From the NCBI GenBank assembly GCA_018223185.1, contig JAAEYW010000001.1, positions 248,001 to 312,000 on the forward strand: DNA of 64,000 nt, written 5' to 3'. A program made the position numbers and the translations under genes. Source of the stretch: Oceanospirillales bacterium (GTDB taxonomy: Bacteria; Pseudomonadota; Gammaproteobacteria; Pseudomonadales; Balneatricaceae). Of the stretch, positions 17,785 to 27,590 are shown piece after piece; the stretch's first letter is position 1, and each line of letters starts with the position of its first letter. The notes below the pieces were generated by a model. The model was given only the letters and a program-made list of their open reading frames with translations. It was not told where the DNA came from and ran no database searches.

Positions 17785-20694
17785 ATGGCTACTGATATAT
17801 CTACTCCTGTTGCTTCCCTGAGCACGCTTCAGCAGACTAAAGAGTTTACCCGGCGACATATTGGCCCGGACGCCAATCAGACTGCAGCGATGCTGGCTGA
17901 ACTGGGCCTGGGTTCTATTGAGGAACTGATGGTTCAGACCGTGCCGGATTCCATCCGTCTGGATGATGCTCTGGCGATGGACGATGCGCTGTCTGAAGCC
18001 GATGCGCTGGCAATGCTGCGCGGTCTCGCTGATCAGAATAAGGTGAACCGGTCTTATATCGGTATGGGCTATCACAATACCCTGGTACCCAATGTTATTT
18101 TGCGTAACGTCATGGAAAATCCAGGCTGGTATACCGCGTATACGCCATATCAGCCGGAGATCTCTCAGGGGCGTCTGGAATCATTGCTGAACTATCAGCA
18201 GGTGGTGATGGATCTGACTGGTATGGATCTGGCCAATGCTTCATTGCTGGATGAAGCCACAGCTGCGGCTGAAGCGATGACCCTGTGTAAGCGTTCTAAT
18301 CGTAAGAAAAGCGACACTTTTTTTGTTGCGGATGATGTTCATCCCCAGACTATCGACGTAATCAGAACCCGCGCAGAATATTTTGGTTTTGAAATTGTTG
18401 TTGGCAACCCGCTGACTGATCTGGATGAGTGTGATGCCTTTGGTGTTCAGCTGCAATATCCTGGCAGCTACGGTGATATTACCGATATCAAAACACTGAT
18501 CGAAAAAGCGAAAGGGCAGCAGGCGATGGTCTCTGTTGCTGCTGATCCCCTGGCGCTGGTGTTGCTGAAATCCCCGGGTGAACTGGGTGCTGATGTGGTG
18601 TTGGGATCGTCCCAGCGTTTTGGTGTGCCAATGGGCTTTGGCGGCCCGCACGCGGCGTTTTTTGCTGCCAGTGAAAAACTGAAACGCTCGGTTCCCGGCC
18701 GGATTATAGGTGTCTCTATCGATGCCAACGGTAACCAGGCGCTGCGGATGGCGATGCAGACCCGTGAACAGCATATCCGTCGTGAGAAAGCGACCTCTAA
18801 CATCTGTACCGCTCAGGCCCTGCTGGCAAATATGGCTTCGTTCTTCTGTGTTTATCACGGTCCTGAAGGCCTTAAAACCATTGCTGAGCGGGTTCATCGT
18901 CTGACTGCGATTCTGGCTAATGGTCTGAAATCGAAAGGCGTTACGGTTAACGACAGTTATTTTGATACCCTGACGCTGACCTTGCCGGAAACCGCTGCAG
19001 AGGTATATCAGCGCGCGCTGGATGCCGGTTGTAACCTGCGCCAGACCGCTGCAGATAAGCTGGGTATATCGCTGGATGAAACCACCCGTCCATCTGATGT
19101 TGCCGATCTGTTTGATATTGTTCTGGGTGAGGGGCATGGTCTGTCGGTTGCTGACCTGGACGCAGAGATCGTCGCGGGCGCTGCAACGGGTATTACCGCT
19201 GAGATGCGTCGTGACGACGCTATTCTGAGCCACCCGACATTCAACAGCTATCACAGCGAAACCGATATGCTGCGTTACATGAAAAAGCTGGAGAACAAGG
19301 ACTACTCGCTGGTACATGGCATGATTCCGCTAGGGTCCTGCACCATGAAGCTGAATGCGACCTCCGAGATGATTCCGGTCACCTGGCCTGAGTTTTCCAG
19401 TATTCACCCCTTCGCACCGGCAGATCAGGTGCAGGGCTATCATACGATGCTTCACCAGCTGGAGCAGCAACTGGTGGAAATTACCGGTTATGATAAGGTC
19501 TCGCTGCAGCCAAACTCGGGTGCCTCCGGGGAATATGCCGGTTTGCTGGCAATCCGTAAGTATCAGGAGTCTGTCGGTGAAGGACATCGTAATGTCTGTC
19601 TGATCCCATCTTCTGCGCACGGTACTAATCCAGCTTCGGCTGCGATGATGGATATGAAGATTATCGTCACCCGCTGTGATGAAAAGGGTAACGTCGATGT
19701 TGCCGATCTGCGTGCACAGGCCGAGCTGCATAAGGATAATCTGTCCTGTCTGATGATCACCTATCCGTCCACCCATGGGGTGTATGAAGAGGATATCGTT
19801 GACATCTGTAACATCATCCACAAAAACGGTGGGCAGGTGTATATGGATGGTGCCAACATGAATGCTCAGGTCGGGATCTCAAAACCGGGTCTGATCGGGT
19901 CTGATGTGTCTCACCTGAACCTGCACAAAACGTTTGCTATTCCTCATGGCGGCGGTGGCCCGGGCATGGGACCTATCGGTGTTAAGAGCCATCTGGCGCC
20001 GTTCCTTGCCAGTCATAAAGTCTCTCCGGTCGAGGGTGTTAACCCTGATAACGGAGCGGTTGCTGCAACCCCTTATGGTTCGGCCTCTATCCTGCCGATC
20101 ACCTGGATGTACAACCTGATGCTGGGTAAGTCAGGTCTTAAACGTTCAACTCAGATAGCGATTCTGAATGCTAACTATATGGCGGAGAAACTGTCAGGGC
20201 ATTATCCGATTCTCTATCGGGGCCGTAACAACAAAGTAGCCCATGAGTGTATCGTAGATATCCGTCCGCTTAAGGAGGCCTCCGGTGTGACTGAGGAGGA
20301 TATAGCCAAGCGACTGATGGATTACGGTTTCCATGCGCCGACTATGTCGTTTCCGGTCGCCGGTACGCTGATGATCGAGCCGACTGAGTCGGAGTCCAGA
20401 GTTGAGATCGATCGTTTTATTGATGCGATGGTGCAGATTAAGGGAGAGATCGATAAGGTGCAGAGTGGTATCTGGCCTGCCGACAATAACCCTCTATGTA
20501 AGGCTCCACATACTCAGGCGGATATTATGGCTGAAGAGTGGGATCGTCCTTATTCGAGAGAAGAGGCTGTCTTTCCGAGCCAGGCAACCCGGGACAATAA
20601 GTTCTGGCCAACCTCAAACCGTATCGATAACGTCTATGGTGACCGGAACTTTATCTGTTCCTGTCCTGCTATCGAAACCTACATGGAAGACTGA
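17785..20694 (+). CDS. gcvP: Glycine dehydrogenase (decarboxylating), P protein
   Basis: The 969-residue single-chain P protein decarboxylates glycine and loads the aminomethyl group on lipoyl-GcvH. [17 protein letters not shown] is the typical N-terminus. The PLP lysine is K715 in [20 protein letters not shown]. The length matches the long homodimeric form (E. coli 957). It is the last gene of the unit and a strong terminator follows. Confidence 0.97.
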   Translation: MATDISTPVASLSTLQQTKEFTRRHIGPDANQTAAMLAELGLGSIEELMVQTVPDSIRLDDALAMDDALSEADALAMLRGLADQNKVNRSYIGMGYHNTLVPNVILRNVMENPGWYTAYTPYQPEISQGRLESLLNYQQVVMDLTGMDLANASLLDEATAAAEAMTLCKRSNRKKSDTFFVADDVHPQTIDVIRTRAEYFGFEIVVGNPLTDLDECDAFGVQLQYPGSYGDITDIKTLIEKAKGQQAMVSVAADPLALVLLKSPGELGADVVLGSSQRFGVPMGFGGPHAAFFAASEKLKRSVPGRIIGVSIDANGNQALRMAMQTREQHIRREKATSNICTAQALLANMASFFCVYHGPEGLKTIAERVHRLTAILANGLKSKGVTVNDSYFDTLTLTLPETAAEVYQRALDAGCNLRQTAADKLGISLDETTRPSDVADLFDIVLGEGHGLSVADLDAEIVAGAATGITAEMRRDDAILSHPTFNSYHSETDMLRYMKKLENKDYSLVHGMIPLGSCTMKLNATSEMIPVTWPEFSSIHPFAPADQVQGYHTMLHQLEQQLVEITGYDKVSLQPNSGASGEYAGLLAIRKYQESVGEGHRNVCLIPSSAHGTNPASAAMMDMKIIVTRCDEKGNVDVADLRAQAELHKDNLSCLMITYPSTHGVYEEDIVDICNIIHKNGGQVYMDGANMNAQVGISKPGLIGSDVSHLNLHKTFAIPHGGGGPGMGPIGVKSHLAPFLASHKVSPVEGVNPDNGAVAATPYGSASILPITWMYNLMLGKSGLKRSTQIAILNANYMAEKLSGHYPILYRGRNNKVAHECIVDIRPLKEASGVTEEDIAKRLMDYGFHAPTMSFPVAGTLMIEPTESESRVEIDRFIDAMVQIKGEIDKVQSGIWPADNNPLCKAPHTQADIMAEEWDRPYSREEAVFPSQATRDNKFWPTSNRIDNVYGDRNFICSCPAIETYMED

Positions 20695-20711
20695 AATTAT
20701 TGTCTATCAAT

Positions 20712-20766
20712 AATTAAGATTGTGACTAGCTGAATTAAGATTGTGACTGTAATTAAGTTTGTGACT
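20712..20766. repeat. Three tandem copies of a 16-bp repeat
   Basis: AATTAAGATTGTGACT occurs at 20712-20727 and 20733-20748, and with one change at 20751-20766. Spacing is 21 and 18 bp. Multiple short end repeats of this sort are typical of some transposon ends, such as IS21-type elements, but no transposase is adjacent. Confidence 0.7.
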
Positions 20767-20780
20767 TGATCATACGAAAA

Positions 20781-20803
20781 ACGGGCCTAGTGCCCGTTTT
20801 TTT
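20781..20803 (+). terminator. Terminator after gcvP
   Basis: ACGGGC (20781-20786) pairs with GCCCGT (20792-20797), followed by seven T residues. Confidence 0.85.
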
Positions 20804-21576
20804 GTGAATTCGATTACAGATATCTGCCATGATAATTATCTACACAGAGCAAACGGAGGAACCGGGCTCCCCATAGCCAAAAGCGGATATAAGGAAACGC
20901 CACTCTGATTACGAGGATGCGTTTTTCGTAAGGCTGCAAGCGTTTTACTCCAGCTGATATTCTCTTTCAATAAACAGATGCTGCAAAAGAGACCGGAGTG
21001 AGTTGCGAAATACTTTGTACATCCGGCTATCAGCTACACATTTTGAATGTATTTGTCCGCCGATTTAATAGCATTGCACCTGCCAATCCTCAGTTCAAAT
21101 AGCGGACGCTGAATGTTTACCTATCCGAGCTTCAGCTTGCCTCTCCAGTTGATAGAAAGCGACCACTTGAAGTACCGATTATCTATAACTTTGCCACTAA
21201 TCGCCCCCTGAAGCACGATCATTCCGTATCGGTTTCAAGGGGCTTAGCTGTTTTTCCTACCTTATAAATTACAACTCCATCATGATGACTAATCTTGTGA
21301 TTATTAATGCAGAAAAACTGATATATATCCTGATCTAAGTAAATGACTAAGCGTAAATTTGGATGTTGAACAAAATTATCAACTATATTTTAAATACTGG
21401 ATAGAATTTGAGTCCTCGGTAATTTTCAAGCCAATCTCAATTCCGGCACTGTGCCTGCTGCCTAAGTTAAGAGCACTATAGAGGGCCGTAATTTAATGGT
21501 TTTGAATGCGATTTAGCCTGGAATGATGGTGGTGGCAGAACTATTCATGACGAGCTTTAAATTAGGTCGAACTATC

Positions 21577-22479
21577 ATGAAGAAAATATTCGGGCTTGTT
21601 TCCATGAGTATTATGTCAACGTCTCTACTACTCACCGGGTGTGGTGGAGGTGAGGTTGTTGTTTCATCCATACCTTTCACATCATTTTCAGAAATTACTC
21701 CGCCAGAAGCAGTTACGGCATCGGGCCTCTCCTCTGAGGCTGAATATACTGCACCCGCACCTGCATTTGCTGTAACAACAGTTGCTGATCTGGGTGTGAG
21801 CCAGACATCCTCAGCTACTCTTACGTATGGCTCCAGTGGAACCTTGGATAAGGTGGCTATCAACACGCCTAATTCAACGATTACCTGGAGCACCGCTACT
21901 GGCGATTCTATCGACACCTCCTCCGGTGTAGTCATAGCTGTTCAAAATCCGACGGGAGCTAATGTCGGTATTTTCATGGATGCTATTGGCGTTGGTTGGA
22001 ACTATCAGACGTTTGGCAGCTGGGCGACGGGGCTTGGAACAGGTTCTGGTAATGTTGGCGCTATCAGTATAGGGGCCCCAACGACAGCAAGCACAATCCC
22101 CGTAACTGGTATTGCGGTCTTTACAGGCTTGGCCGCAGGAGCTTATTTTGATTCTGTTGGTGATGGCTACTTTGCAACAGGAGAGCTGACGGTAGGGGCT
22201 GATTTTTCTAACCGTAGTTTATCCTTTACTACCAGTAATACGGAAAAGGTCAATCTCAATACTGCACTCTCATCGACTGCCAGCAACCTGAATATGATAG
22301 GAACGCTGACATACAGCCCCGGTGTAAATTCGTTTTCAGGTACAGTAAATGCTACCGGCCTTACTGGCACAGCTGAAGGCCTTTTCTATGGACCTGTTGC
22401 GCAAGAGCTGGGGGGAGTGTTCAACCTGACAGGCTCCGGTGTAGAGACATATTCCGGTGCATTTGGAGCAAAACAGTAA
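21577..22479 (+). CDS. TbpB-like (Slam-dependent) surface lipoprotein
   Basis: I start at ATG 21577, giving 300 residues. The N-terminus MKKIFGLVSMSIMSTSLLLTGC is a lipoprotein signal with lipobox LTGC (C22 lipidated). The C-terminus (GLFYGPVAQELGGVFNLTGS, then a YSGAFGAK tail) is the hallmark of the transferrin-binding-protein-B beta-barrel domain. The next gene, 6 bp on, is Slam, the transporter that moves such cargo to the cell surface. The ligand (transferrin, heme, other) cannot be told from sequence, and no TonB-dependent receptor is nearby. Confidence 0.85.
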   Translation: MKKIFGLVSMSIMSTSLLLTGCGGGEVVVSSIPFTSFSEITPPEAVTASGLSSEAEYTAPAPAFAVTTVADLGVSQTSSATLTYGSSGTLDKVAINTPNSTITWSTATGDSIDTSSGVVIAVQNPTGANVGIFMDAIGVGWNYQTFGSWATGLGTGSGNVGAISIGAPTTASTIPVTGIAVFTGLAAGAYFDSVGDGYFATGELTVGADFSNRSLSFTTSNTEKVNLNTALSSTASNLNMIGTLTYSPGVNSFSGTVNATGLTGTAEGLFYGPVAQELGGVFNLTGSGVETYSGAFGAKQ

Positions 22480-22485
22480 AGCCAC

Positions 22486-23715
22486 ATGAGTCGAAAACTT
22501 AGCATTTGTTCAGCACTCTCCGTGTGTTTCGCAGTGGGAAGTTCTTTACCTGCTTTGGCGGATTCCGAATCGTCTCAACTTTTCATTAACAACCAAAAAA
22601 TTATCGCTCAAGATTCATTGCAGGCTCAATTTATATTGGGTGGTATTGCGCTCAATAATAGGGATTATGAAGCGGCGGTTGCAATTTTCGGTGATCTGCT
22701 GCGTAAAACAAACAGCCCTCGAGTGAAGTTGGAATTAGCTAGGGCCCTTTTTCTGGCTCGCCGTTTCAAAGAAGCCCAACAAGTATTCCAGGAGGTGCTT
22801 TCAGAGAGGAACGTGCCTTGGGCTGTACAGCAGAATGTCAGACTTTACCTTGATGAGATCGATGGCACCTTAGGTTTTGTTAAGTTTGGACTGTCATTTG
22901 TCAGCGACTCGAATCCACGCAATTTCACTTCCAGCAAAGAGGTAATAATCACGGGTCAAATATTAAACGTGGTCCCCCCGGAAGATAACCGTGAAGTAAG
23001 AGGGCTCCGCTATAAAATGACCACTGGTAAACCCTTCTCTGATGATGGCAGGATGTTAGGGTTCTTTAATCTCTCGTTTACTGATTTTGAGCAAAGTCAG
23101 TTTGATCGGTGGACTGGTGATACTGGCTTTATTTACGCATTCGAGTCATTGCCGCAACTGAAAAGCCGCACAGGTATCGAGTATTCCGAACAGGGCGGCA
23201 CCAAACAGTATGACTTTCCATATACCAGTTTGCTGTACACCCCAGATCCGGTACAGCAATTCAGGCTGAATCATGAGTTCAAAATAGGAAGGTTGCATGT
23301 ACCAACCGCCCCTCACCTTGATGCCAATAACTACACACTATCAACCAATTTCACCAGGCCGCTTGAGAGTGGAGTATTAGTTAAAGGTTATCTCAGCATT
23401 GAAAAATCCAGCACTAAGGAGGATCCACACTCCTATCATGGCGGATCAATTGGATTAGGGGTCGACCTTCCACTAAGTTCGTTTGGCTTTGAGCTCTCTG
23501 GATCAGTAGGTAAGCGCTTATTTGGGGGGATAGATCCTTTTTTTGGTGGCAAGCGAGATGATACGACTAAGAAATACGGTTTGATAGTAAGTAACAAAAA
23601 TATCCAGTTCTTTAGCTTCATGCCTAAAGTAGGTGTTATATACGAGCAGAATGACTCTTCTTTAGATTTCTTTAGTTACGATAAAATCAGCTTTGTTTTC
23701 AGTCTTGAGGAGTGA
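22486..23715 (+). CDS. Slam, surface lipoprotein assembly modifier (type XI secretion outer-membrane protein)
   Basis: The protein has 409 residues. A signal peptide ends near ALA-D (residue 25). Residues 40-125 form TPR-like helices (ALNNRDYEAAVAIFGDLL and VKLELARALFLARRFKEAQQVFQEVL). From about 130 onward there is a DUF560-type beta-barrel with alternating aromatic strands, ending YDKISFVFSLEE. Slam proteins translocate TbpB-like cargo across the outer membrane. It is probably translationally coupled to the cargo gene because there is no ribosome-binding site in the 6-bp gap. Confidence 0.87.
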   Translation: MSRKLSICSALSVCFAVGSSLPALADSESSQLFINNQKIIAQDSLQAQFILGGIALNNRDYEAAVAIFGDLLRKTNSPRVKLELARALFLARRFKEAQQVFQEVLSERNVPWAVQQNVRLYLDEIDGTLGFVKFGLSFVSDSNPRNFTSSKEVIITGQILNVVPPEDNREVRGLRYKMTTGKPFSDDGRMLGFFNLSFTDFEQSQFDRWTGDTGFIYAFESLPQLKSRTGIEYSEQGGTKQYDFPYTSLLYTPDPVQQFRLNHEFKIGRLHVPTAPHLDANNYTLSTNFTRPLESGVLVKGYLSIEKSSTKEDPHSYHGGSIGLGVDLPLSSFGFELSGSVGKRLFGGIDPFFGGKRDDTTKKYGLIVSNKNIQFFSFMPKVGVIYEQNDSSLDFFSYDKISFVFSLEE

Positions 23716-23796
23716 TATGTCAGCGAAAGCCCTATTTATTTATTGAACAGAATTAGGCGAACGTCCTGGCTGCTGCTTCGTTTTCACACGGCCTGT

Positions 23797-23813
23797 GCCA
23801 AAAGCGGACATTC
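23797..23813. repeat. Copy of a recurrent GCCAAAAGCGGACATT motif
   Basis: This is the best-preserved copy of a short sequence also seen, decayed or inverted, at 20876-20890, 57187-57200 and 57287-57300. All copies lie in gene-free accessory DNA. Confidence 0.45.
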
Positions 23814-24005
23814 AAAAACGGCCATACCGCTATTAACAACCTATTTGAATTTCACATCTGGCAACTGCTAGCAAAGCGAGCCCTGGCTGCAAAGCGGCGA
23901 TCCGGCTATTGGCTGGTATTGGGTCGCATTCTCTGGACTATAATTGGCATATTAACGACTATTAAATTCGTCAACAGCAGGATCATCAGCCTGGAGGCTC
24001 GCGTA

Positions 24006-25940
24006 ATGCAATATCATCTGAATGGGTTCAAGCCCGGCAATTACGAGGTTCCCGATGAGGCTAGAGAGCCTTATCCCGATCCACCGATTGTGGATCTGCC
24101 TAATGAAGTCGATGTTCTGATCATCGGCACCGGTCCTGCGGGTTTGACTATGGCGCGGCAGTTGTCTGAGTTCACCGATATTAAAACATGTATTGTTGAC
24201 ATGGCACCCGGCCCCTTGCTGTTTGGGCGTGCGGACGGTATCTCCTGTCGCACCATAGAGATCATGGAGGCTTTTAACAGTAGCGAGATGGTGGTGAAAG
24301 AGGCCTACCAGCTGAAACAAAACACATTCTGGGAGCCAGACGAGGACAACCCCGAGAACATCAGGCTCACGCACAAGATCGCCGATGCCCGTGCCGGGCT
24401 TTCTGAGTTTACACACGGCATTGTTAACCAAGCGCGCCTGCATGAGCTGCTGGTTGATGGTATGGAAAGGTCGGTCACCCACCTTAGCCCTCATTATAGC
24501 CGTGAATTGGTTGAGATGAATATTGACGATAACCTCACCCAGAATCTTGATGCCTATCCCATAACGGCAACTTTCAAGAGAACCGACGATGCGGGAGCAG
24601 GAAAGACTGAAACGGTTAGAGCGCGTTATGTCGTGGGCTGCGATGGTGCCAGAAGCAAGGTTCGAAAGAGCATGAACATCCCTCTACAAGGCGATTCTGC
24701 CAACAAAGCGTGGGGCGTCATGGATATTCTGCTGATTACGGATTTCCCGGACATCCGTGTTAAGAGCTTTATCCAGTCCAAAGACCACGGCGCTGTCATG
24801 ACCATCCCTCGCGAGGGTGGCTACCTGTGTCGGTTCTATGTAGAGCTGGATCTGCTCGACAAAGACAAGCGCGCAGCGGATGTCAGAATGAACGAGCACG
24901 ATATCATCGCTAAAGCCCAGAAGATTTTTCATCCTTACACATTGGATGTGAAAGAAGTGGCCTGGTGGTCAATCTATGAGGTGGGCCAGCGCATTGCAGA
25001 ACGTTTTGATAACCGACCAGCGGGCAGCTCTGAAGATATCATACCCCGTGCATTTGTTGCCGGTGATGCCTGTCACACGCACAGCCCTAAAGGCGGCTGG
25101 GGCTTGAACACCTCATTGCCTGACACCTTTAATCTGGGCTGGAAGCTTGCTGCTGTTCTCCAGGGCAGAAGCGATCCCAGGTTGCTGAGCACCTACTGTA
25201 CGGAACGACGCAAAGTGGCACAGCAGTTGATTGAAGCCGACCGTGAGCTGTCCAGGCTGGTCGCCACCCGACCAACCGCAGGCGATGACTCCGAACAGGT
25301 AAAAGTCGACACGGCCAGGATCGAATCCTTTATGAAGCGACAAAGCGGTTTTGTCTCCGGGACATCGATCGAATATTACCCGTCGTATATCTGTACAGGT
25401 CAGGAAAACCAACATCTGGCCACTGGCTTTAACATTGGGCAACGCTTCCATTCGGCTGAAGCTACTCGCGTGGCTGATGGCAGAAGCCAACACCTGGGAC
25501 ATCTGGTAAAAGCTGATGGTCGCTGGCGTATTTTCCTCTTTGGCGACACACAAACACCCACTGATCCCTCTTCAGCAGCGTATCAATTCATCGATTTTCT
25601 GGCCAGCGACGCGTCCTCACCGGTGCAGAAATACACACCGAAGGGCTCAGACATTGACTCGGTCTTTGACACCTATGCTGTATTCCAGCAACAGGACTTG
25701 TCGATGCACGATCTGCATGATTACTTGTGGCCGGCAAAAGGAAAGTACGGTCTGCGGGACTATGAAAAGGTATTCCATGCTGAAGAGAGCAATGACATCT
25801 ATGACCTGCGTGGAATTGACCGTTCCGCAGGCTGTGTAGTGATAGTAAGACCTGACCAGCATATCGCCACTATCCTGCCTGTTACTGCACACGAGGAGCT
25901 TACAAAGTTCTTTGATGTCTTTATGATTAAACAGAGGTAA
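24006..25940 (+). CDS. FAD aromatic hydroxylase, 3-hydroxybenzoate 4-monooxygenase-like
   Basis: ATG 24006 follows GGAGG by 8 bases and gives 644 residues. GTGPAGL (residues 41-47), VVGCDGARSKVRKS (DG motif) and AFVAGDACHTHSPKGG (GD motif) define a class A flavoprotein monooxygenase. The C-terminal thioredoxin-like phenol-hydroxylase dimerisation domain is present. Overall it resembles MobA of Comamonas (3-hydroxybenzoate to protocatechuate) throughout. The flavin loop reads GGWGLNTSLPD where relatives have AGQGMNVSMQD. No ring-cleavage genes are nearby. Confidence 0.82.
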   Translation: MQYHLNGFKPGNYEVPDEAREPYPDPPIVDLPNEVDVLIIGTGPAGLTMARQLSEFTDIKTCIVDMAPGPLLFGRADGISCRTIEIMEAFNSSEMVVKEAYQLKQNTFWEPDEDNPENIRLTHKIADARAGLSEFTHGIVNQARLHELLVDGMERSVTHLSPHYSRELVEMNIDDNLTQNLDAYPITATFKRTDDAGAGKTETVRARYVVGCDGARSKVRKSMNIPLQGDSANKAWGVMDILLITDFPDIRVKSFIQSKDHGAVMTIPREGGYLCRFYVELDLLDKDKRAADVRMNEHDIIAKAQKIFHPYTLDVKEVAWWSIYEVGQRIAERFDNRPAGSSEDIIPRAFVAGDACHTHSPKGGWGLNTSLPDTFNLGWKLAAVLQGRSDPRLLSTYCTERRKVAQQLIEADRELSRLVATRPTAGDDSEQVKVDTARIESFMKRQSGFVSGTSIEYYPSYICTGQENQHLATGFNIGQRFHSAEATRVADGRSQHLGHLVKADGRWRIFLFGDTQTPTDPSSAAYQFIDFLASDASSPVQKYTPKGSDIDSVFDTYAVFQQQDLSMHDLHDYLWPAKGKYGLRDYEKVFHAEESNDIYDLRGIDRSAGCVVIVRPDQHIATILPVTAHEELTKFFDVFMIKQR

Positions 25941-26078
25941 TAGCCCTTTTGAGTGACCAAATGCATCTCTAAGCCTGCCGGGCTTTTTAAGCCTTCGCCG
26001 GAGAAAACCAGTATCACGACACCGCGCTTTTATCCTGAAACAGCTTAAATCACCTGCAAACATGATTCGATGTTCTGA

Positions 26079-26402
26079 GCGGGTATCAATCTGAGAAAGC
26101 CTGAGCCCGGCCTGATTCACTACTCAGGTCGAGGTCAGCGGTACCAGAAACTGTTGAAGCAGCGAGGTCCCGTTACGTCAATGAGCCGCAAAGGTAATGG
26201 TTGGGACAACGCGCTGGTAGAATGGTTTTTTAGTCGCTTGAAGCGAGAATGGCTCAGCGATCATCTTTATCGTAAGCGGCAGGAAGCGATTCCGGATGTT
26301 CGGGAACATATAGCGGTTTATGACAGGCTGTATTCAACGCCGGGTTATCGGACACCGATAATCTACCAGAAAATGATTAACTCAGTGTCCCGAAAGGGTT
26401 GA
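26079..26402 (+). pseudogene. IS3-family transposase (OrfB) remnant
   Basis: Only the C-terminal third of an rve-type integrase core is left, following a stop at 26076. The sequence LRKPEPGLIHYSGRG aligns with the LRKPEPGLIHHSDRG motif of OrfB. The catalytic Asp is replaced by Gly, while SMSRKGNGWDNALVEWFF keeps the final Glu. There is no orfA and I see no matching terminal inverted repeats, so it is dead. Confidence 0.82.
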
Positions 26403-26501
26403 CCATAACACAGCTCTCCTGGTGAAAGATGCCTGTGGTGACCAGTGTGGTTGTCTTCTCAAAAGCCACTAGCGAAGAGTTATCTTCCGAACAGGTGCCC
26501 G

Positions 26502-26531
26502 GGCGGATCAGGAAGCTGATCCGCCTTTTTT
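26502..26531 (+). terminator. Orphan intrinsic terminator
   Basis: GGCGGATCAG/CTGATCCGCC is a perfect 10-bp stem with a GAAG loop and at least six T residues. No intact gene ends here on the plus strand; the nearest is the transposase remnant, so the original gene has probably been lost. Confidence 0.85.
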
Positions 26532-26748
26532 ATGGTTCTTCGCGTGTTATGAGGAAGGATATAGAAACATCGATACCTTCATGGTTAAGCCCGGTTGACG
26601 AGCTCTCCAGGCAAGAACCCCTGCAGAGCGATTTTTCATTGGGGATACCCTATCGTTGCATGACGCCGCGCCAAAACCAACTGGCAGAGGTCTGAACGCT
26701 TGACGCTAAAAAGCGTTTTACCACAGTACCCAAAGGGCATGCTAAGTG

Positions 26749-26818
26749 CACAGAGGACACGGAGAAGCCCTATTAATCAGGTTTTCTCTGTGCCTCTGTG
26801 CTCTCCGTGTCCTCTGTG
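26749..26818. repeat. 17-bp perfect inverted repeat element
   Basis: CACAGAGGACACGGAGA (26749-26765) is inverted at 26802-26818 with a 36-bp spacer containing a further TCTCTGTGCCTCTGTG copy. A related single copy occurs at 48391-48410. This looks like a small dispersed palindromic element. Confidence 0.6.
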
Positions 26819-27015
26819 GTGAGTCTGTTTTAGATTCTAAGGGCCCCTCCAATATATAGCTCCACTACTATCTACCACGATGGAATTCTTTCCCGGTAAA
26901 GCGCGATGAACCTTTTTTACAGGCGCCTGCAGGGCGCCAGTCGACCATAATAAAGCGGTAACATCAGTTTAATATCTCTCAGGCATCTTGGTTGATATAA
27001 CCTGTGGAGGCTAAT

Positions 27016-27549
27016 ATGACTGATATCTTTAGTAAGATCGATAAGATCTACAACGAGGCGGGCCATAATCATTATGGCGAAGGGGTCAGCCAGATTGAAC
27101 ATGCGGTGCAATGCGCCAGGCTGGCGGTAGAGGAGGGTGAACGATCTGATATGGTTGTCGCTGCTTTGCTACATGATATCGGGCACCTTATTGGCGAGGT
27201 GAATTCGGATCATGGTAACTTCAGCCACGATCACGCAGGCGCTGAGTTTCTCAGTCGTTATTTCCCGCCGGGTGTGACTGAGCCGGTGCGTCTGCACGTG
27301 AGTGCAAAGCGGTATCTGTGTACCACTGAGGCTGGTTATATCGATAGCCTTTCAGAGGCTTCGCGGTATTCTCTTGAACATCAGGGCGGCCTGATGACAG
27401 AAGATGAGGTCACTGCTTTTCGGGCAGAGCCTTTTTATGAGCAGGCGATACGTTTACGTCGCTGGGATGATGAAGGGAAAGACGAGACGCTTGCATCGAC
27501 ACCGTTTAACAGCTTCAGTCGTTATGTAGAGGATGTGTGTAATGTCTGA
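27016..27549 (+). CDS. phnZ: PhnZ-like HD-domain mixed-valent diiron oxygenase
   Basis: ATG 27016 follows GTGGAGG by 5 bases; the product has 177 residues. Residues 15-60 have HNHYGEGVSQIEHAVQCA and AALLHDIGHL, which carry the Tyr/Glu lid and HD metal ligands of PhnZ. NFSHDHAGAEFL and RLHVSAKRYLC (ligand His and substrate Lys) follow. PhnZ cleaves the C-P bond of hydroxylated aminoethylphosphonates to give glycine and phosphate. Its hydroxylase partner PhnY is absent here, so the substrate may differ. Confidence 0.85.
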   Translation: MTDIFSKIDKIYNEAGHNHYGEGVSQIEHAVQCARLAVEEGERSDMVVAALLHDIGHLIGEVNSDHGNFSHDHAGAEFLSRYFPPGVTEPVRLHVSAKRYLCTTEAGYIDSLSEASRYSLEHQGGLMTEDEVTAFRAEPFYEQAIRLRRWDDEGKDETLASTPFNSFSRYVEDVCNV

Positions 27550-27590
27550 GGTCAGCTGGCGCTGATTGAAGGGCGCCTGCAGATACAAAA

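Larger units (their letters stand above)
20695..21576. other. 882-bp non-coding stretch at the left end of an accessory island
   Basis: After the gcvP stop there are three short repeats and a terminator. The remaining 770 bp are lower in GC and I see no convincing gene on either strand. It contains one decayed copy of a GCCAAAAGCGGA motif (20876-20890) that recurs elsewhere in the window. Confidence 0.5.
26403..27015. other. 613-bp gene-free region after the IS remnant
   Basis: It holds an orphan terminator (26502-26531) and a 17-bp inverted repeat (26749-26818). An 88-codon frame at 26429-26695 reads through the terminator and has no family resemblance, so I do not call it. Confidence 0.5.

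Noticed and set aside
18241-19317. 358-codon minus-strand frame
   Set aside because: It is opposite gcvP, is low in recognisable domains, and is a shadow of a highly conserved gene.
21513-21935. 140-codon minus-strand frame
   Set aside because: It is antisense to the TbpB-like lipoprotein, whose signal peptide and C-terminal motif are convincing.
26429-26695. 88-codon plus-strand frame
   Set aside because: It reads through a strong intrinsic terminator, with no ribosome-binding site and no similarity that I recognise.
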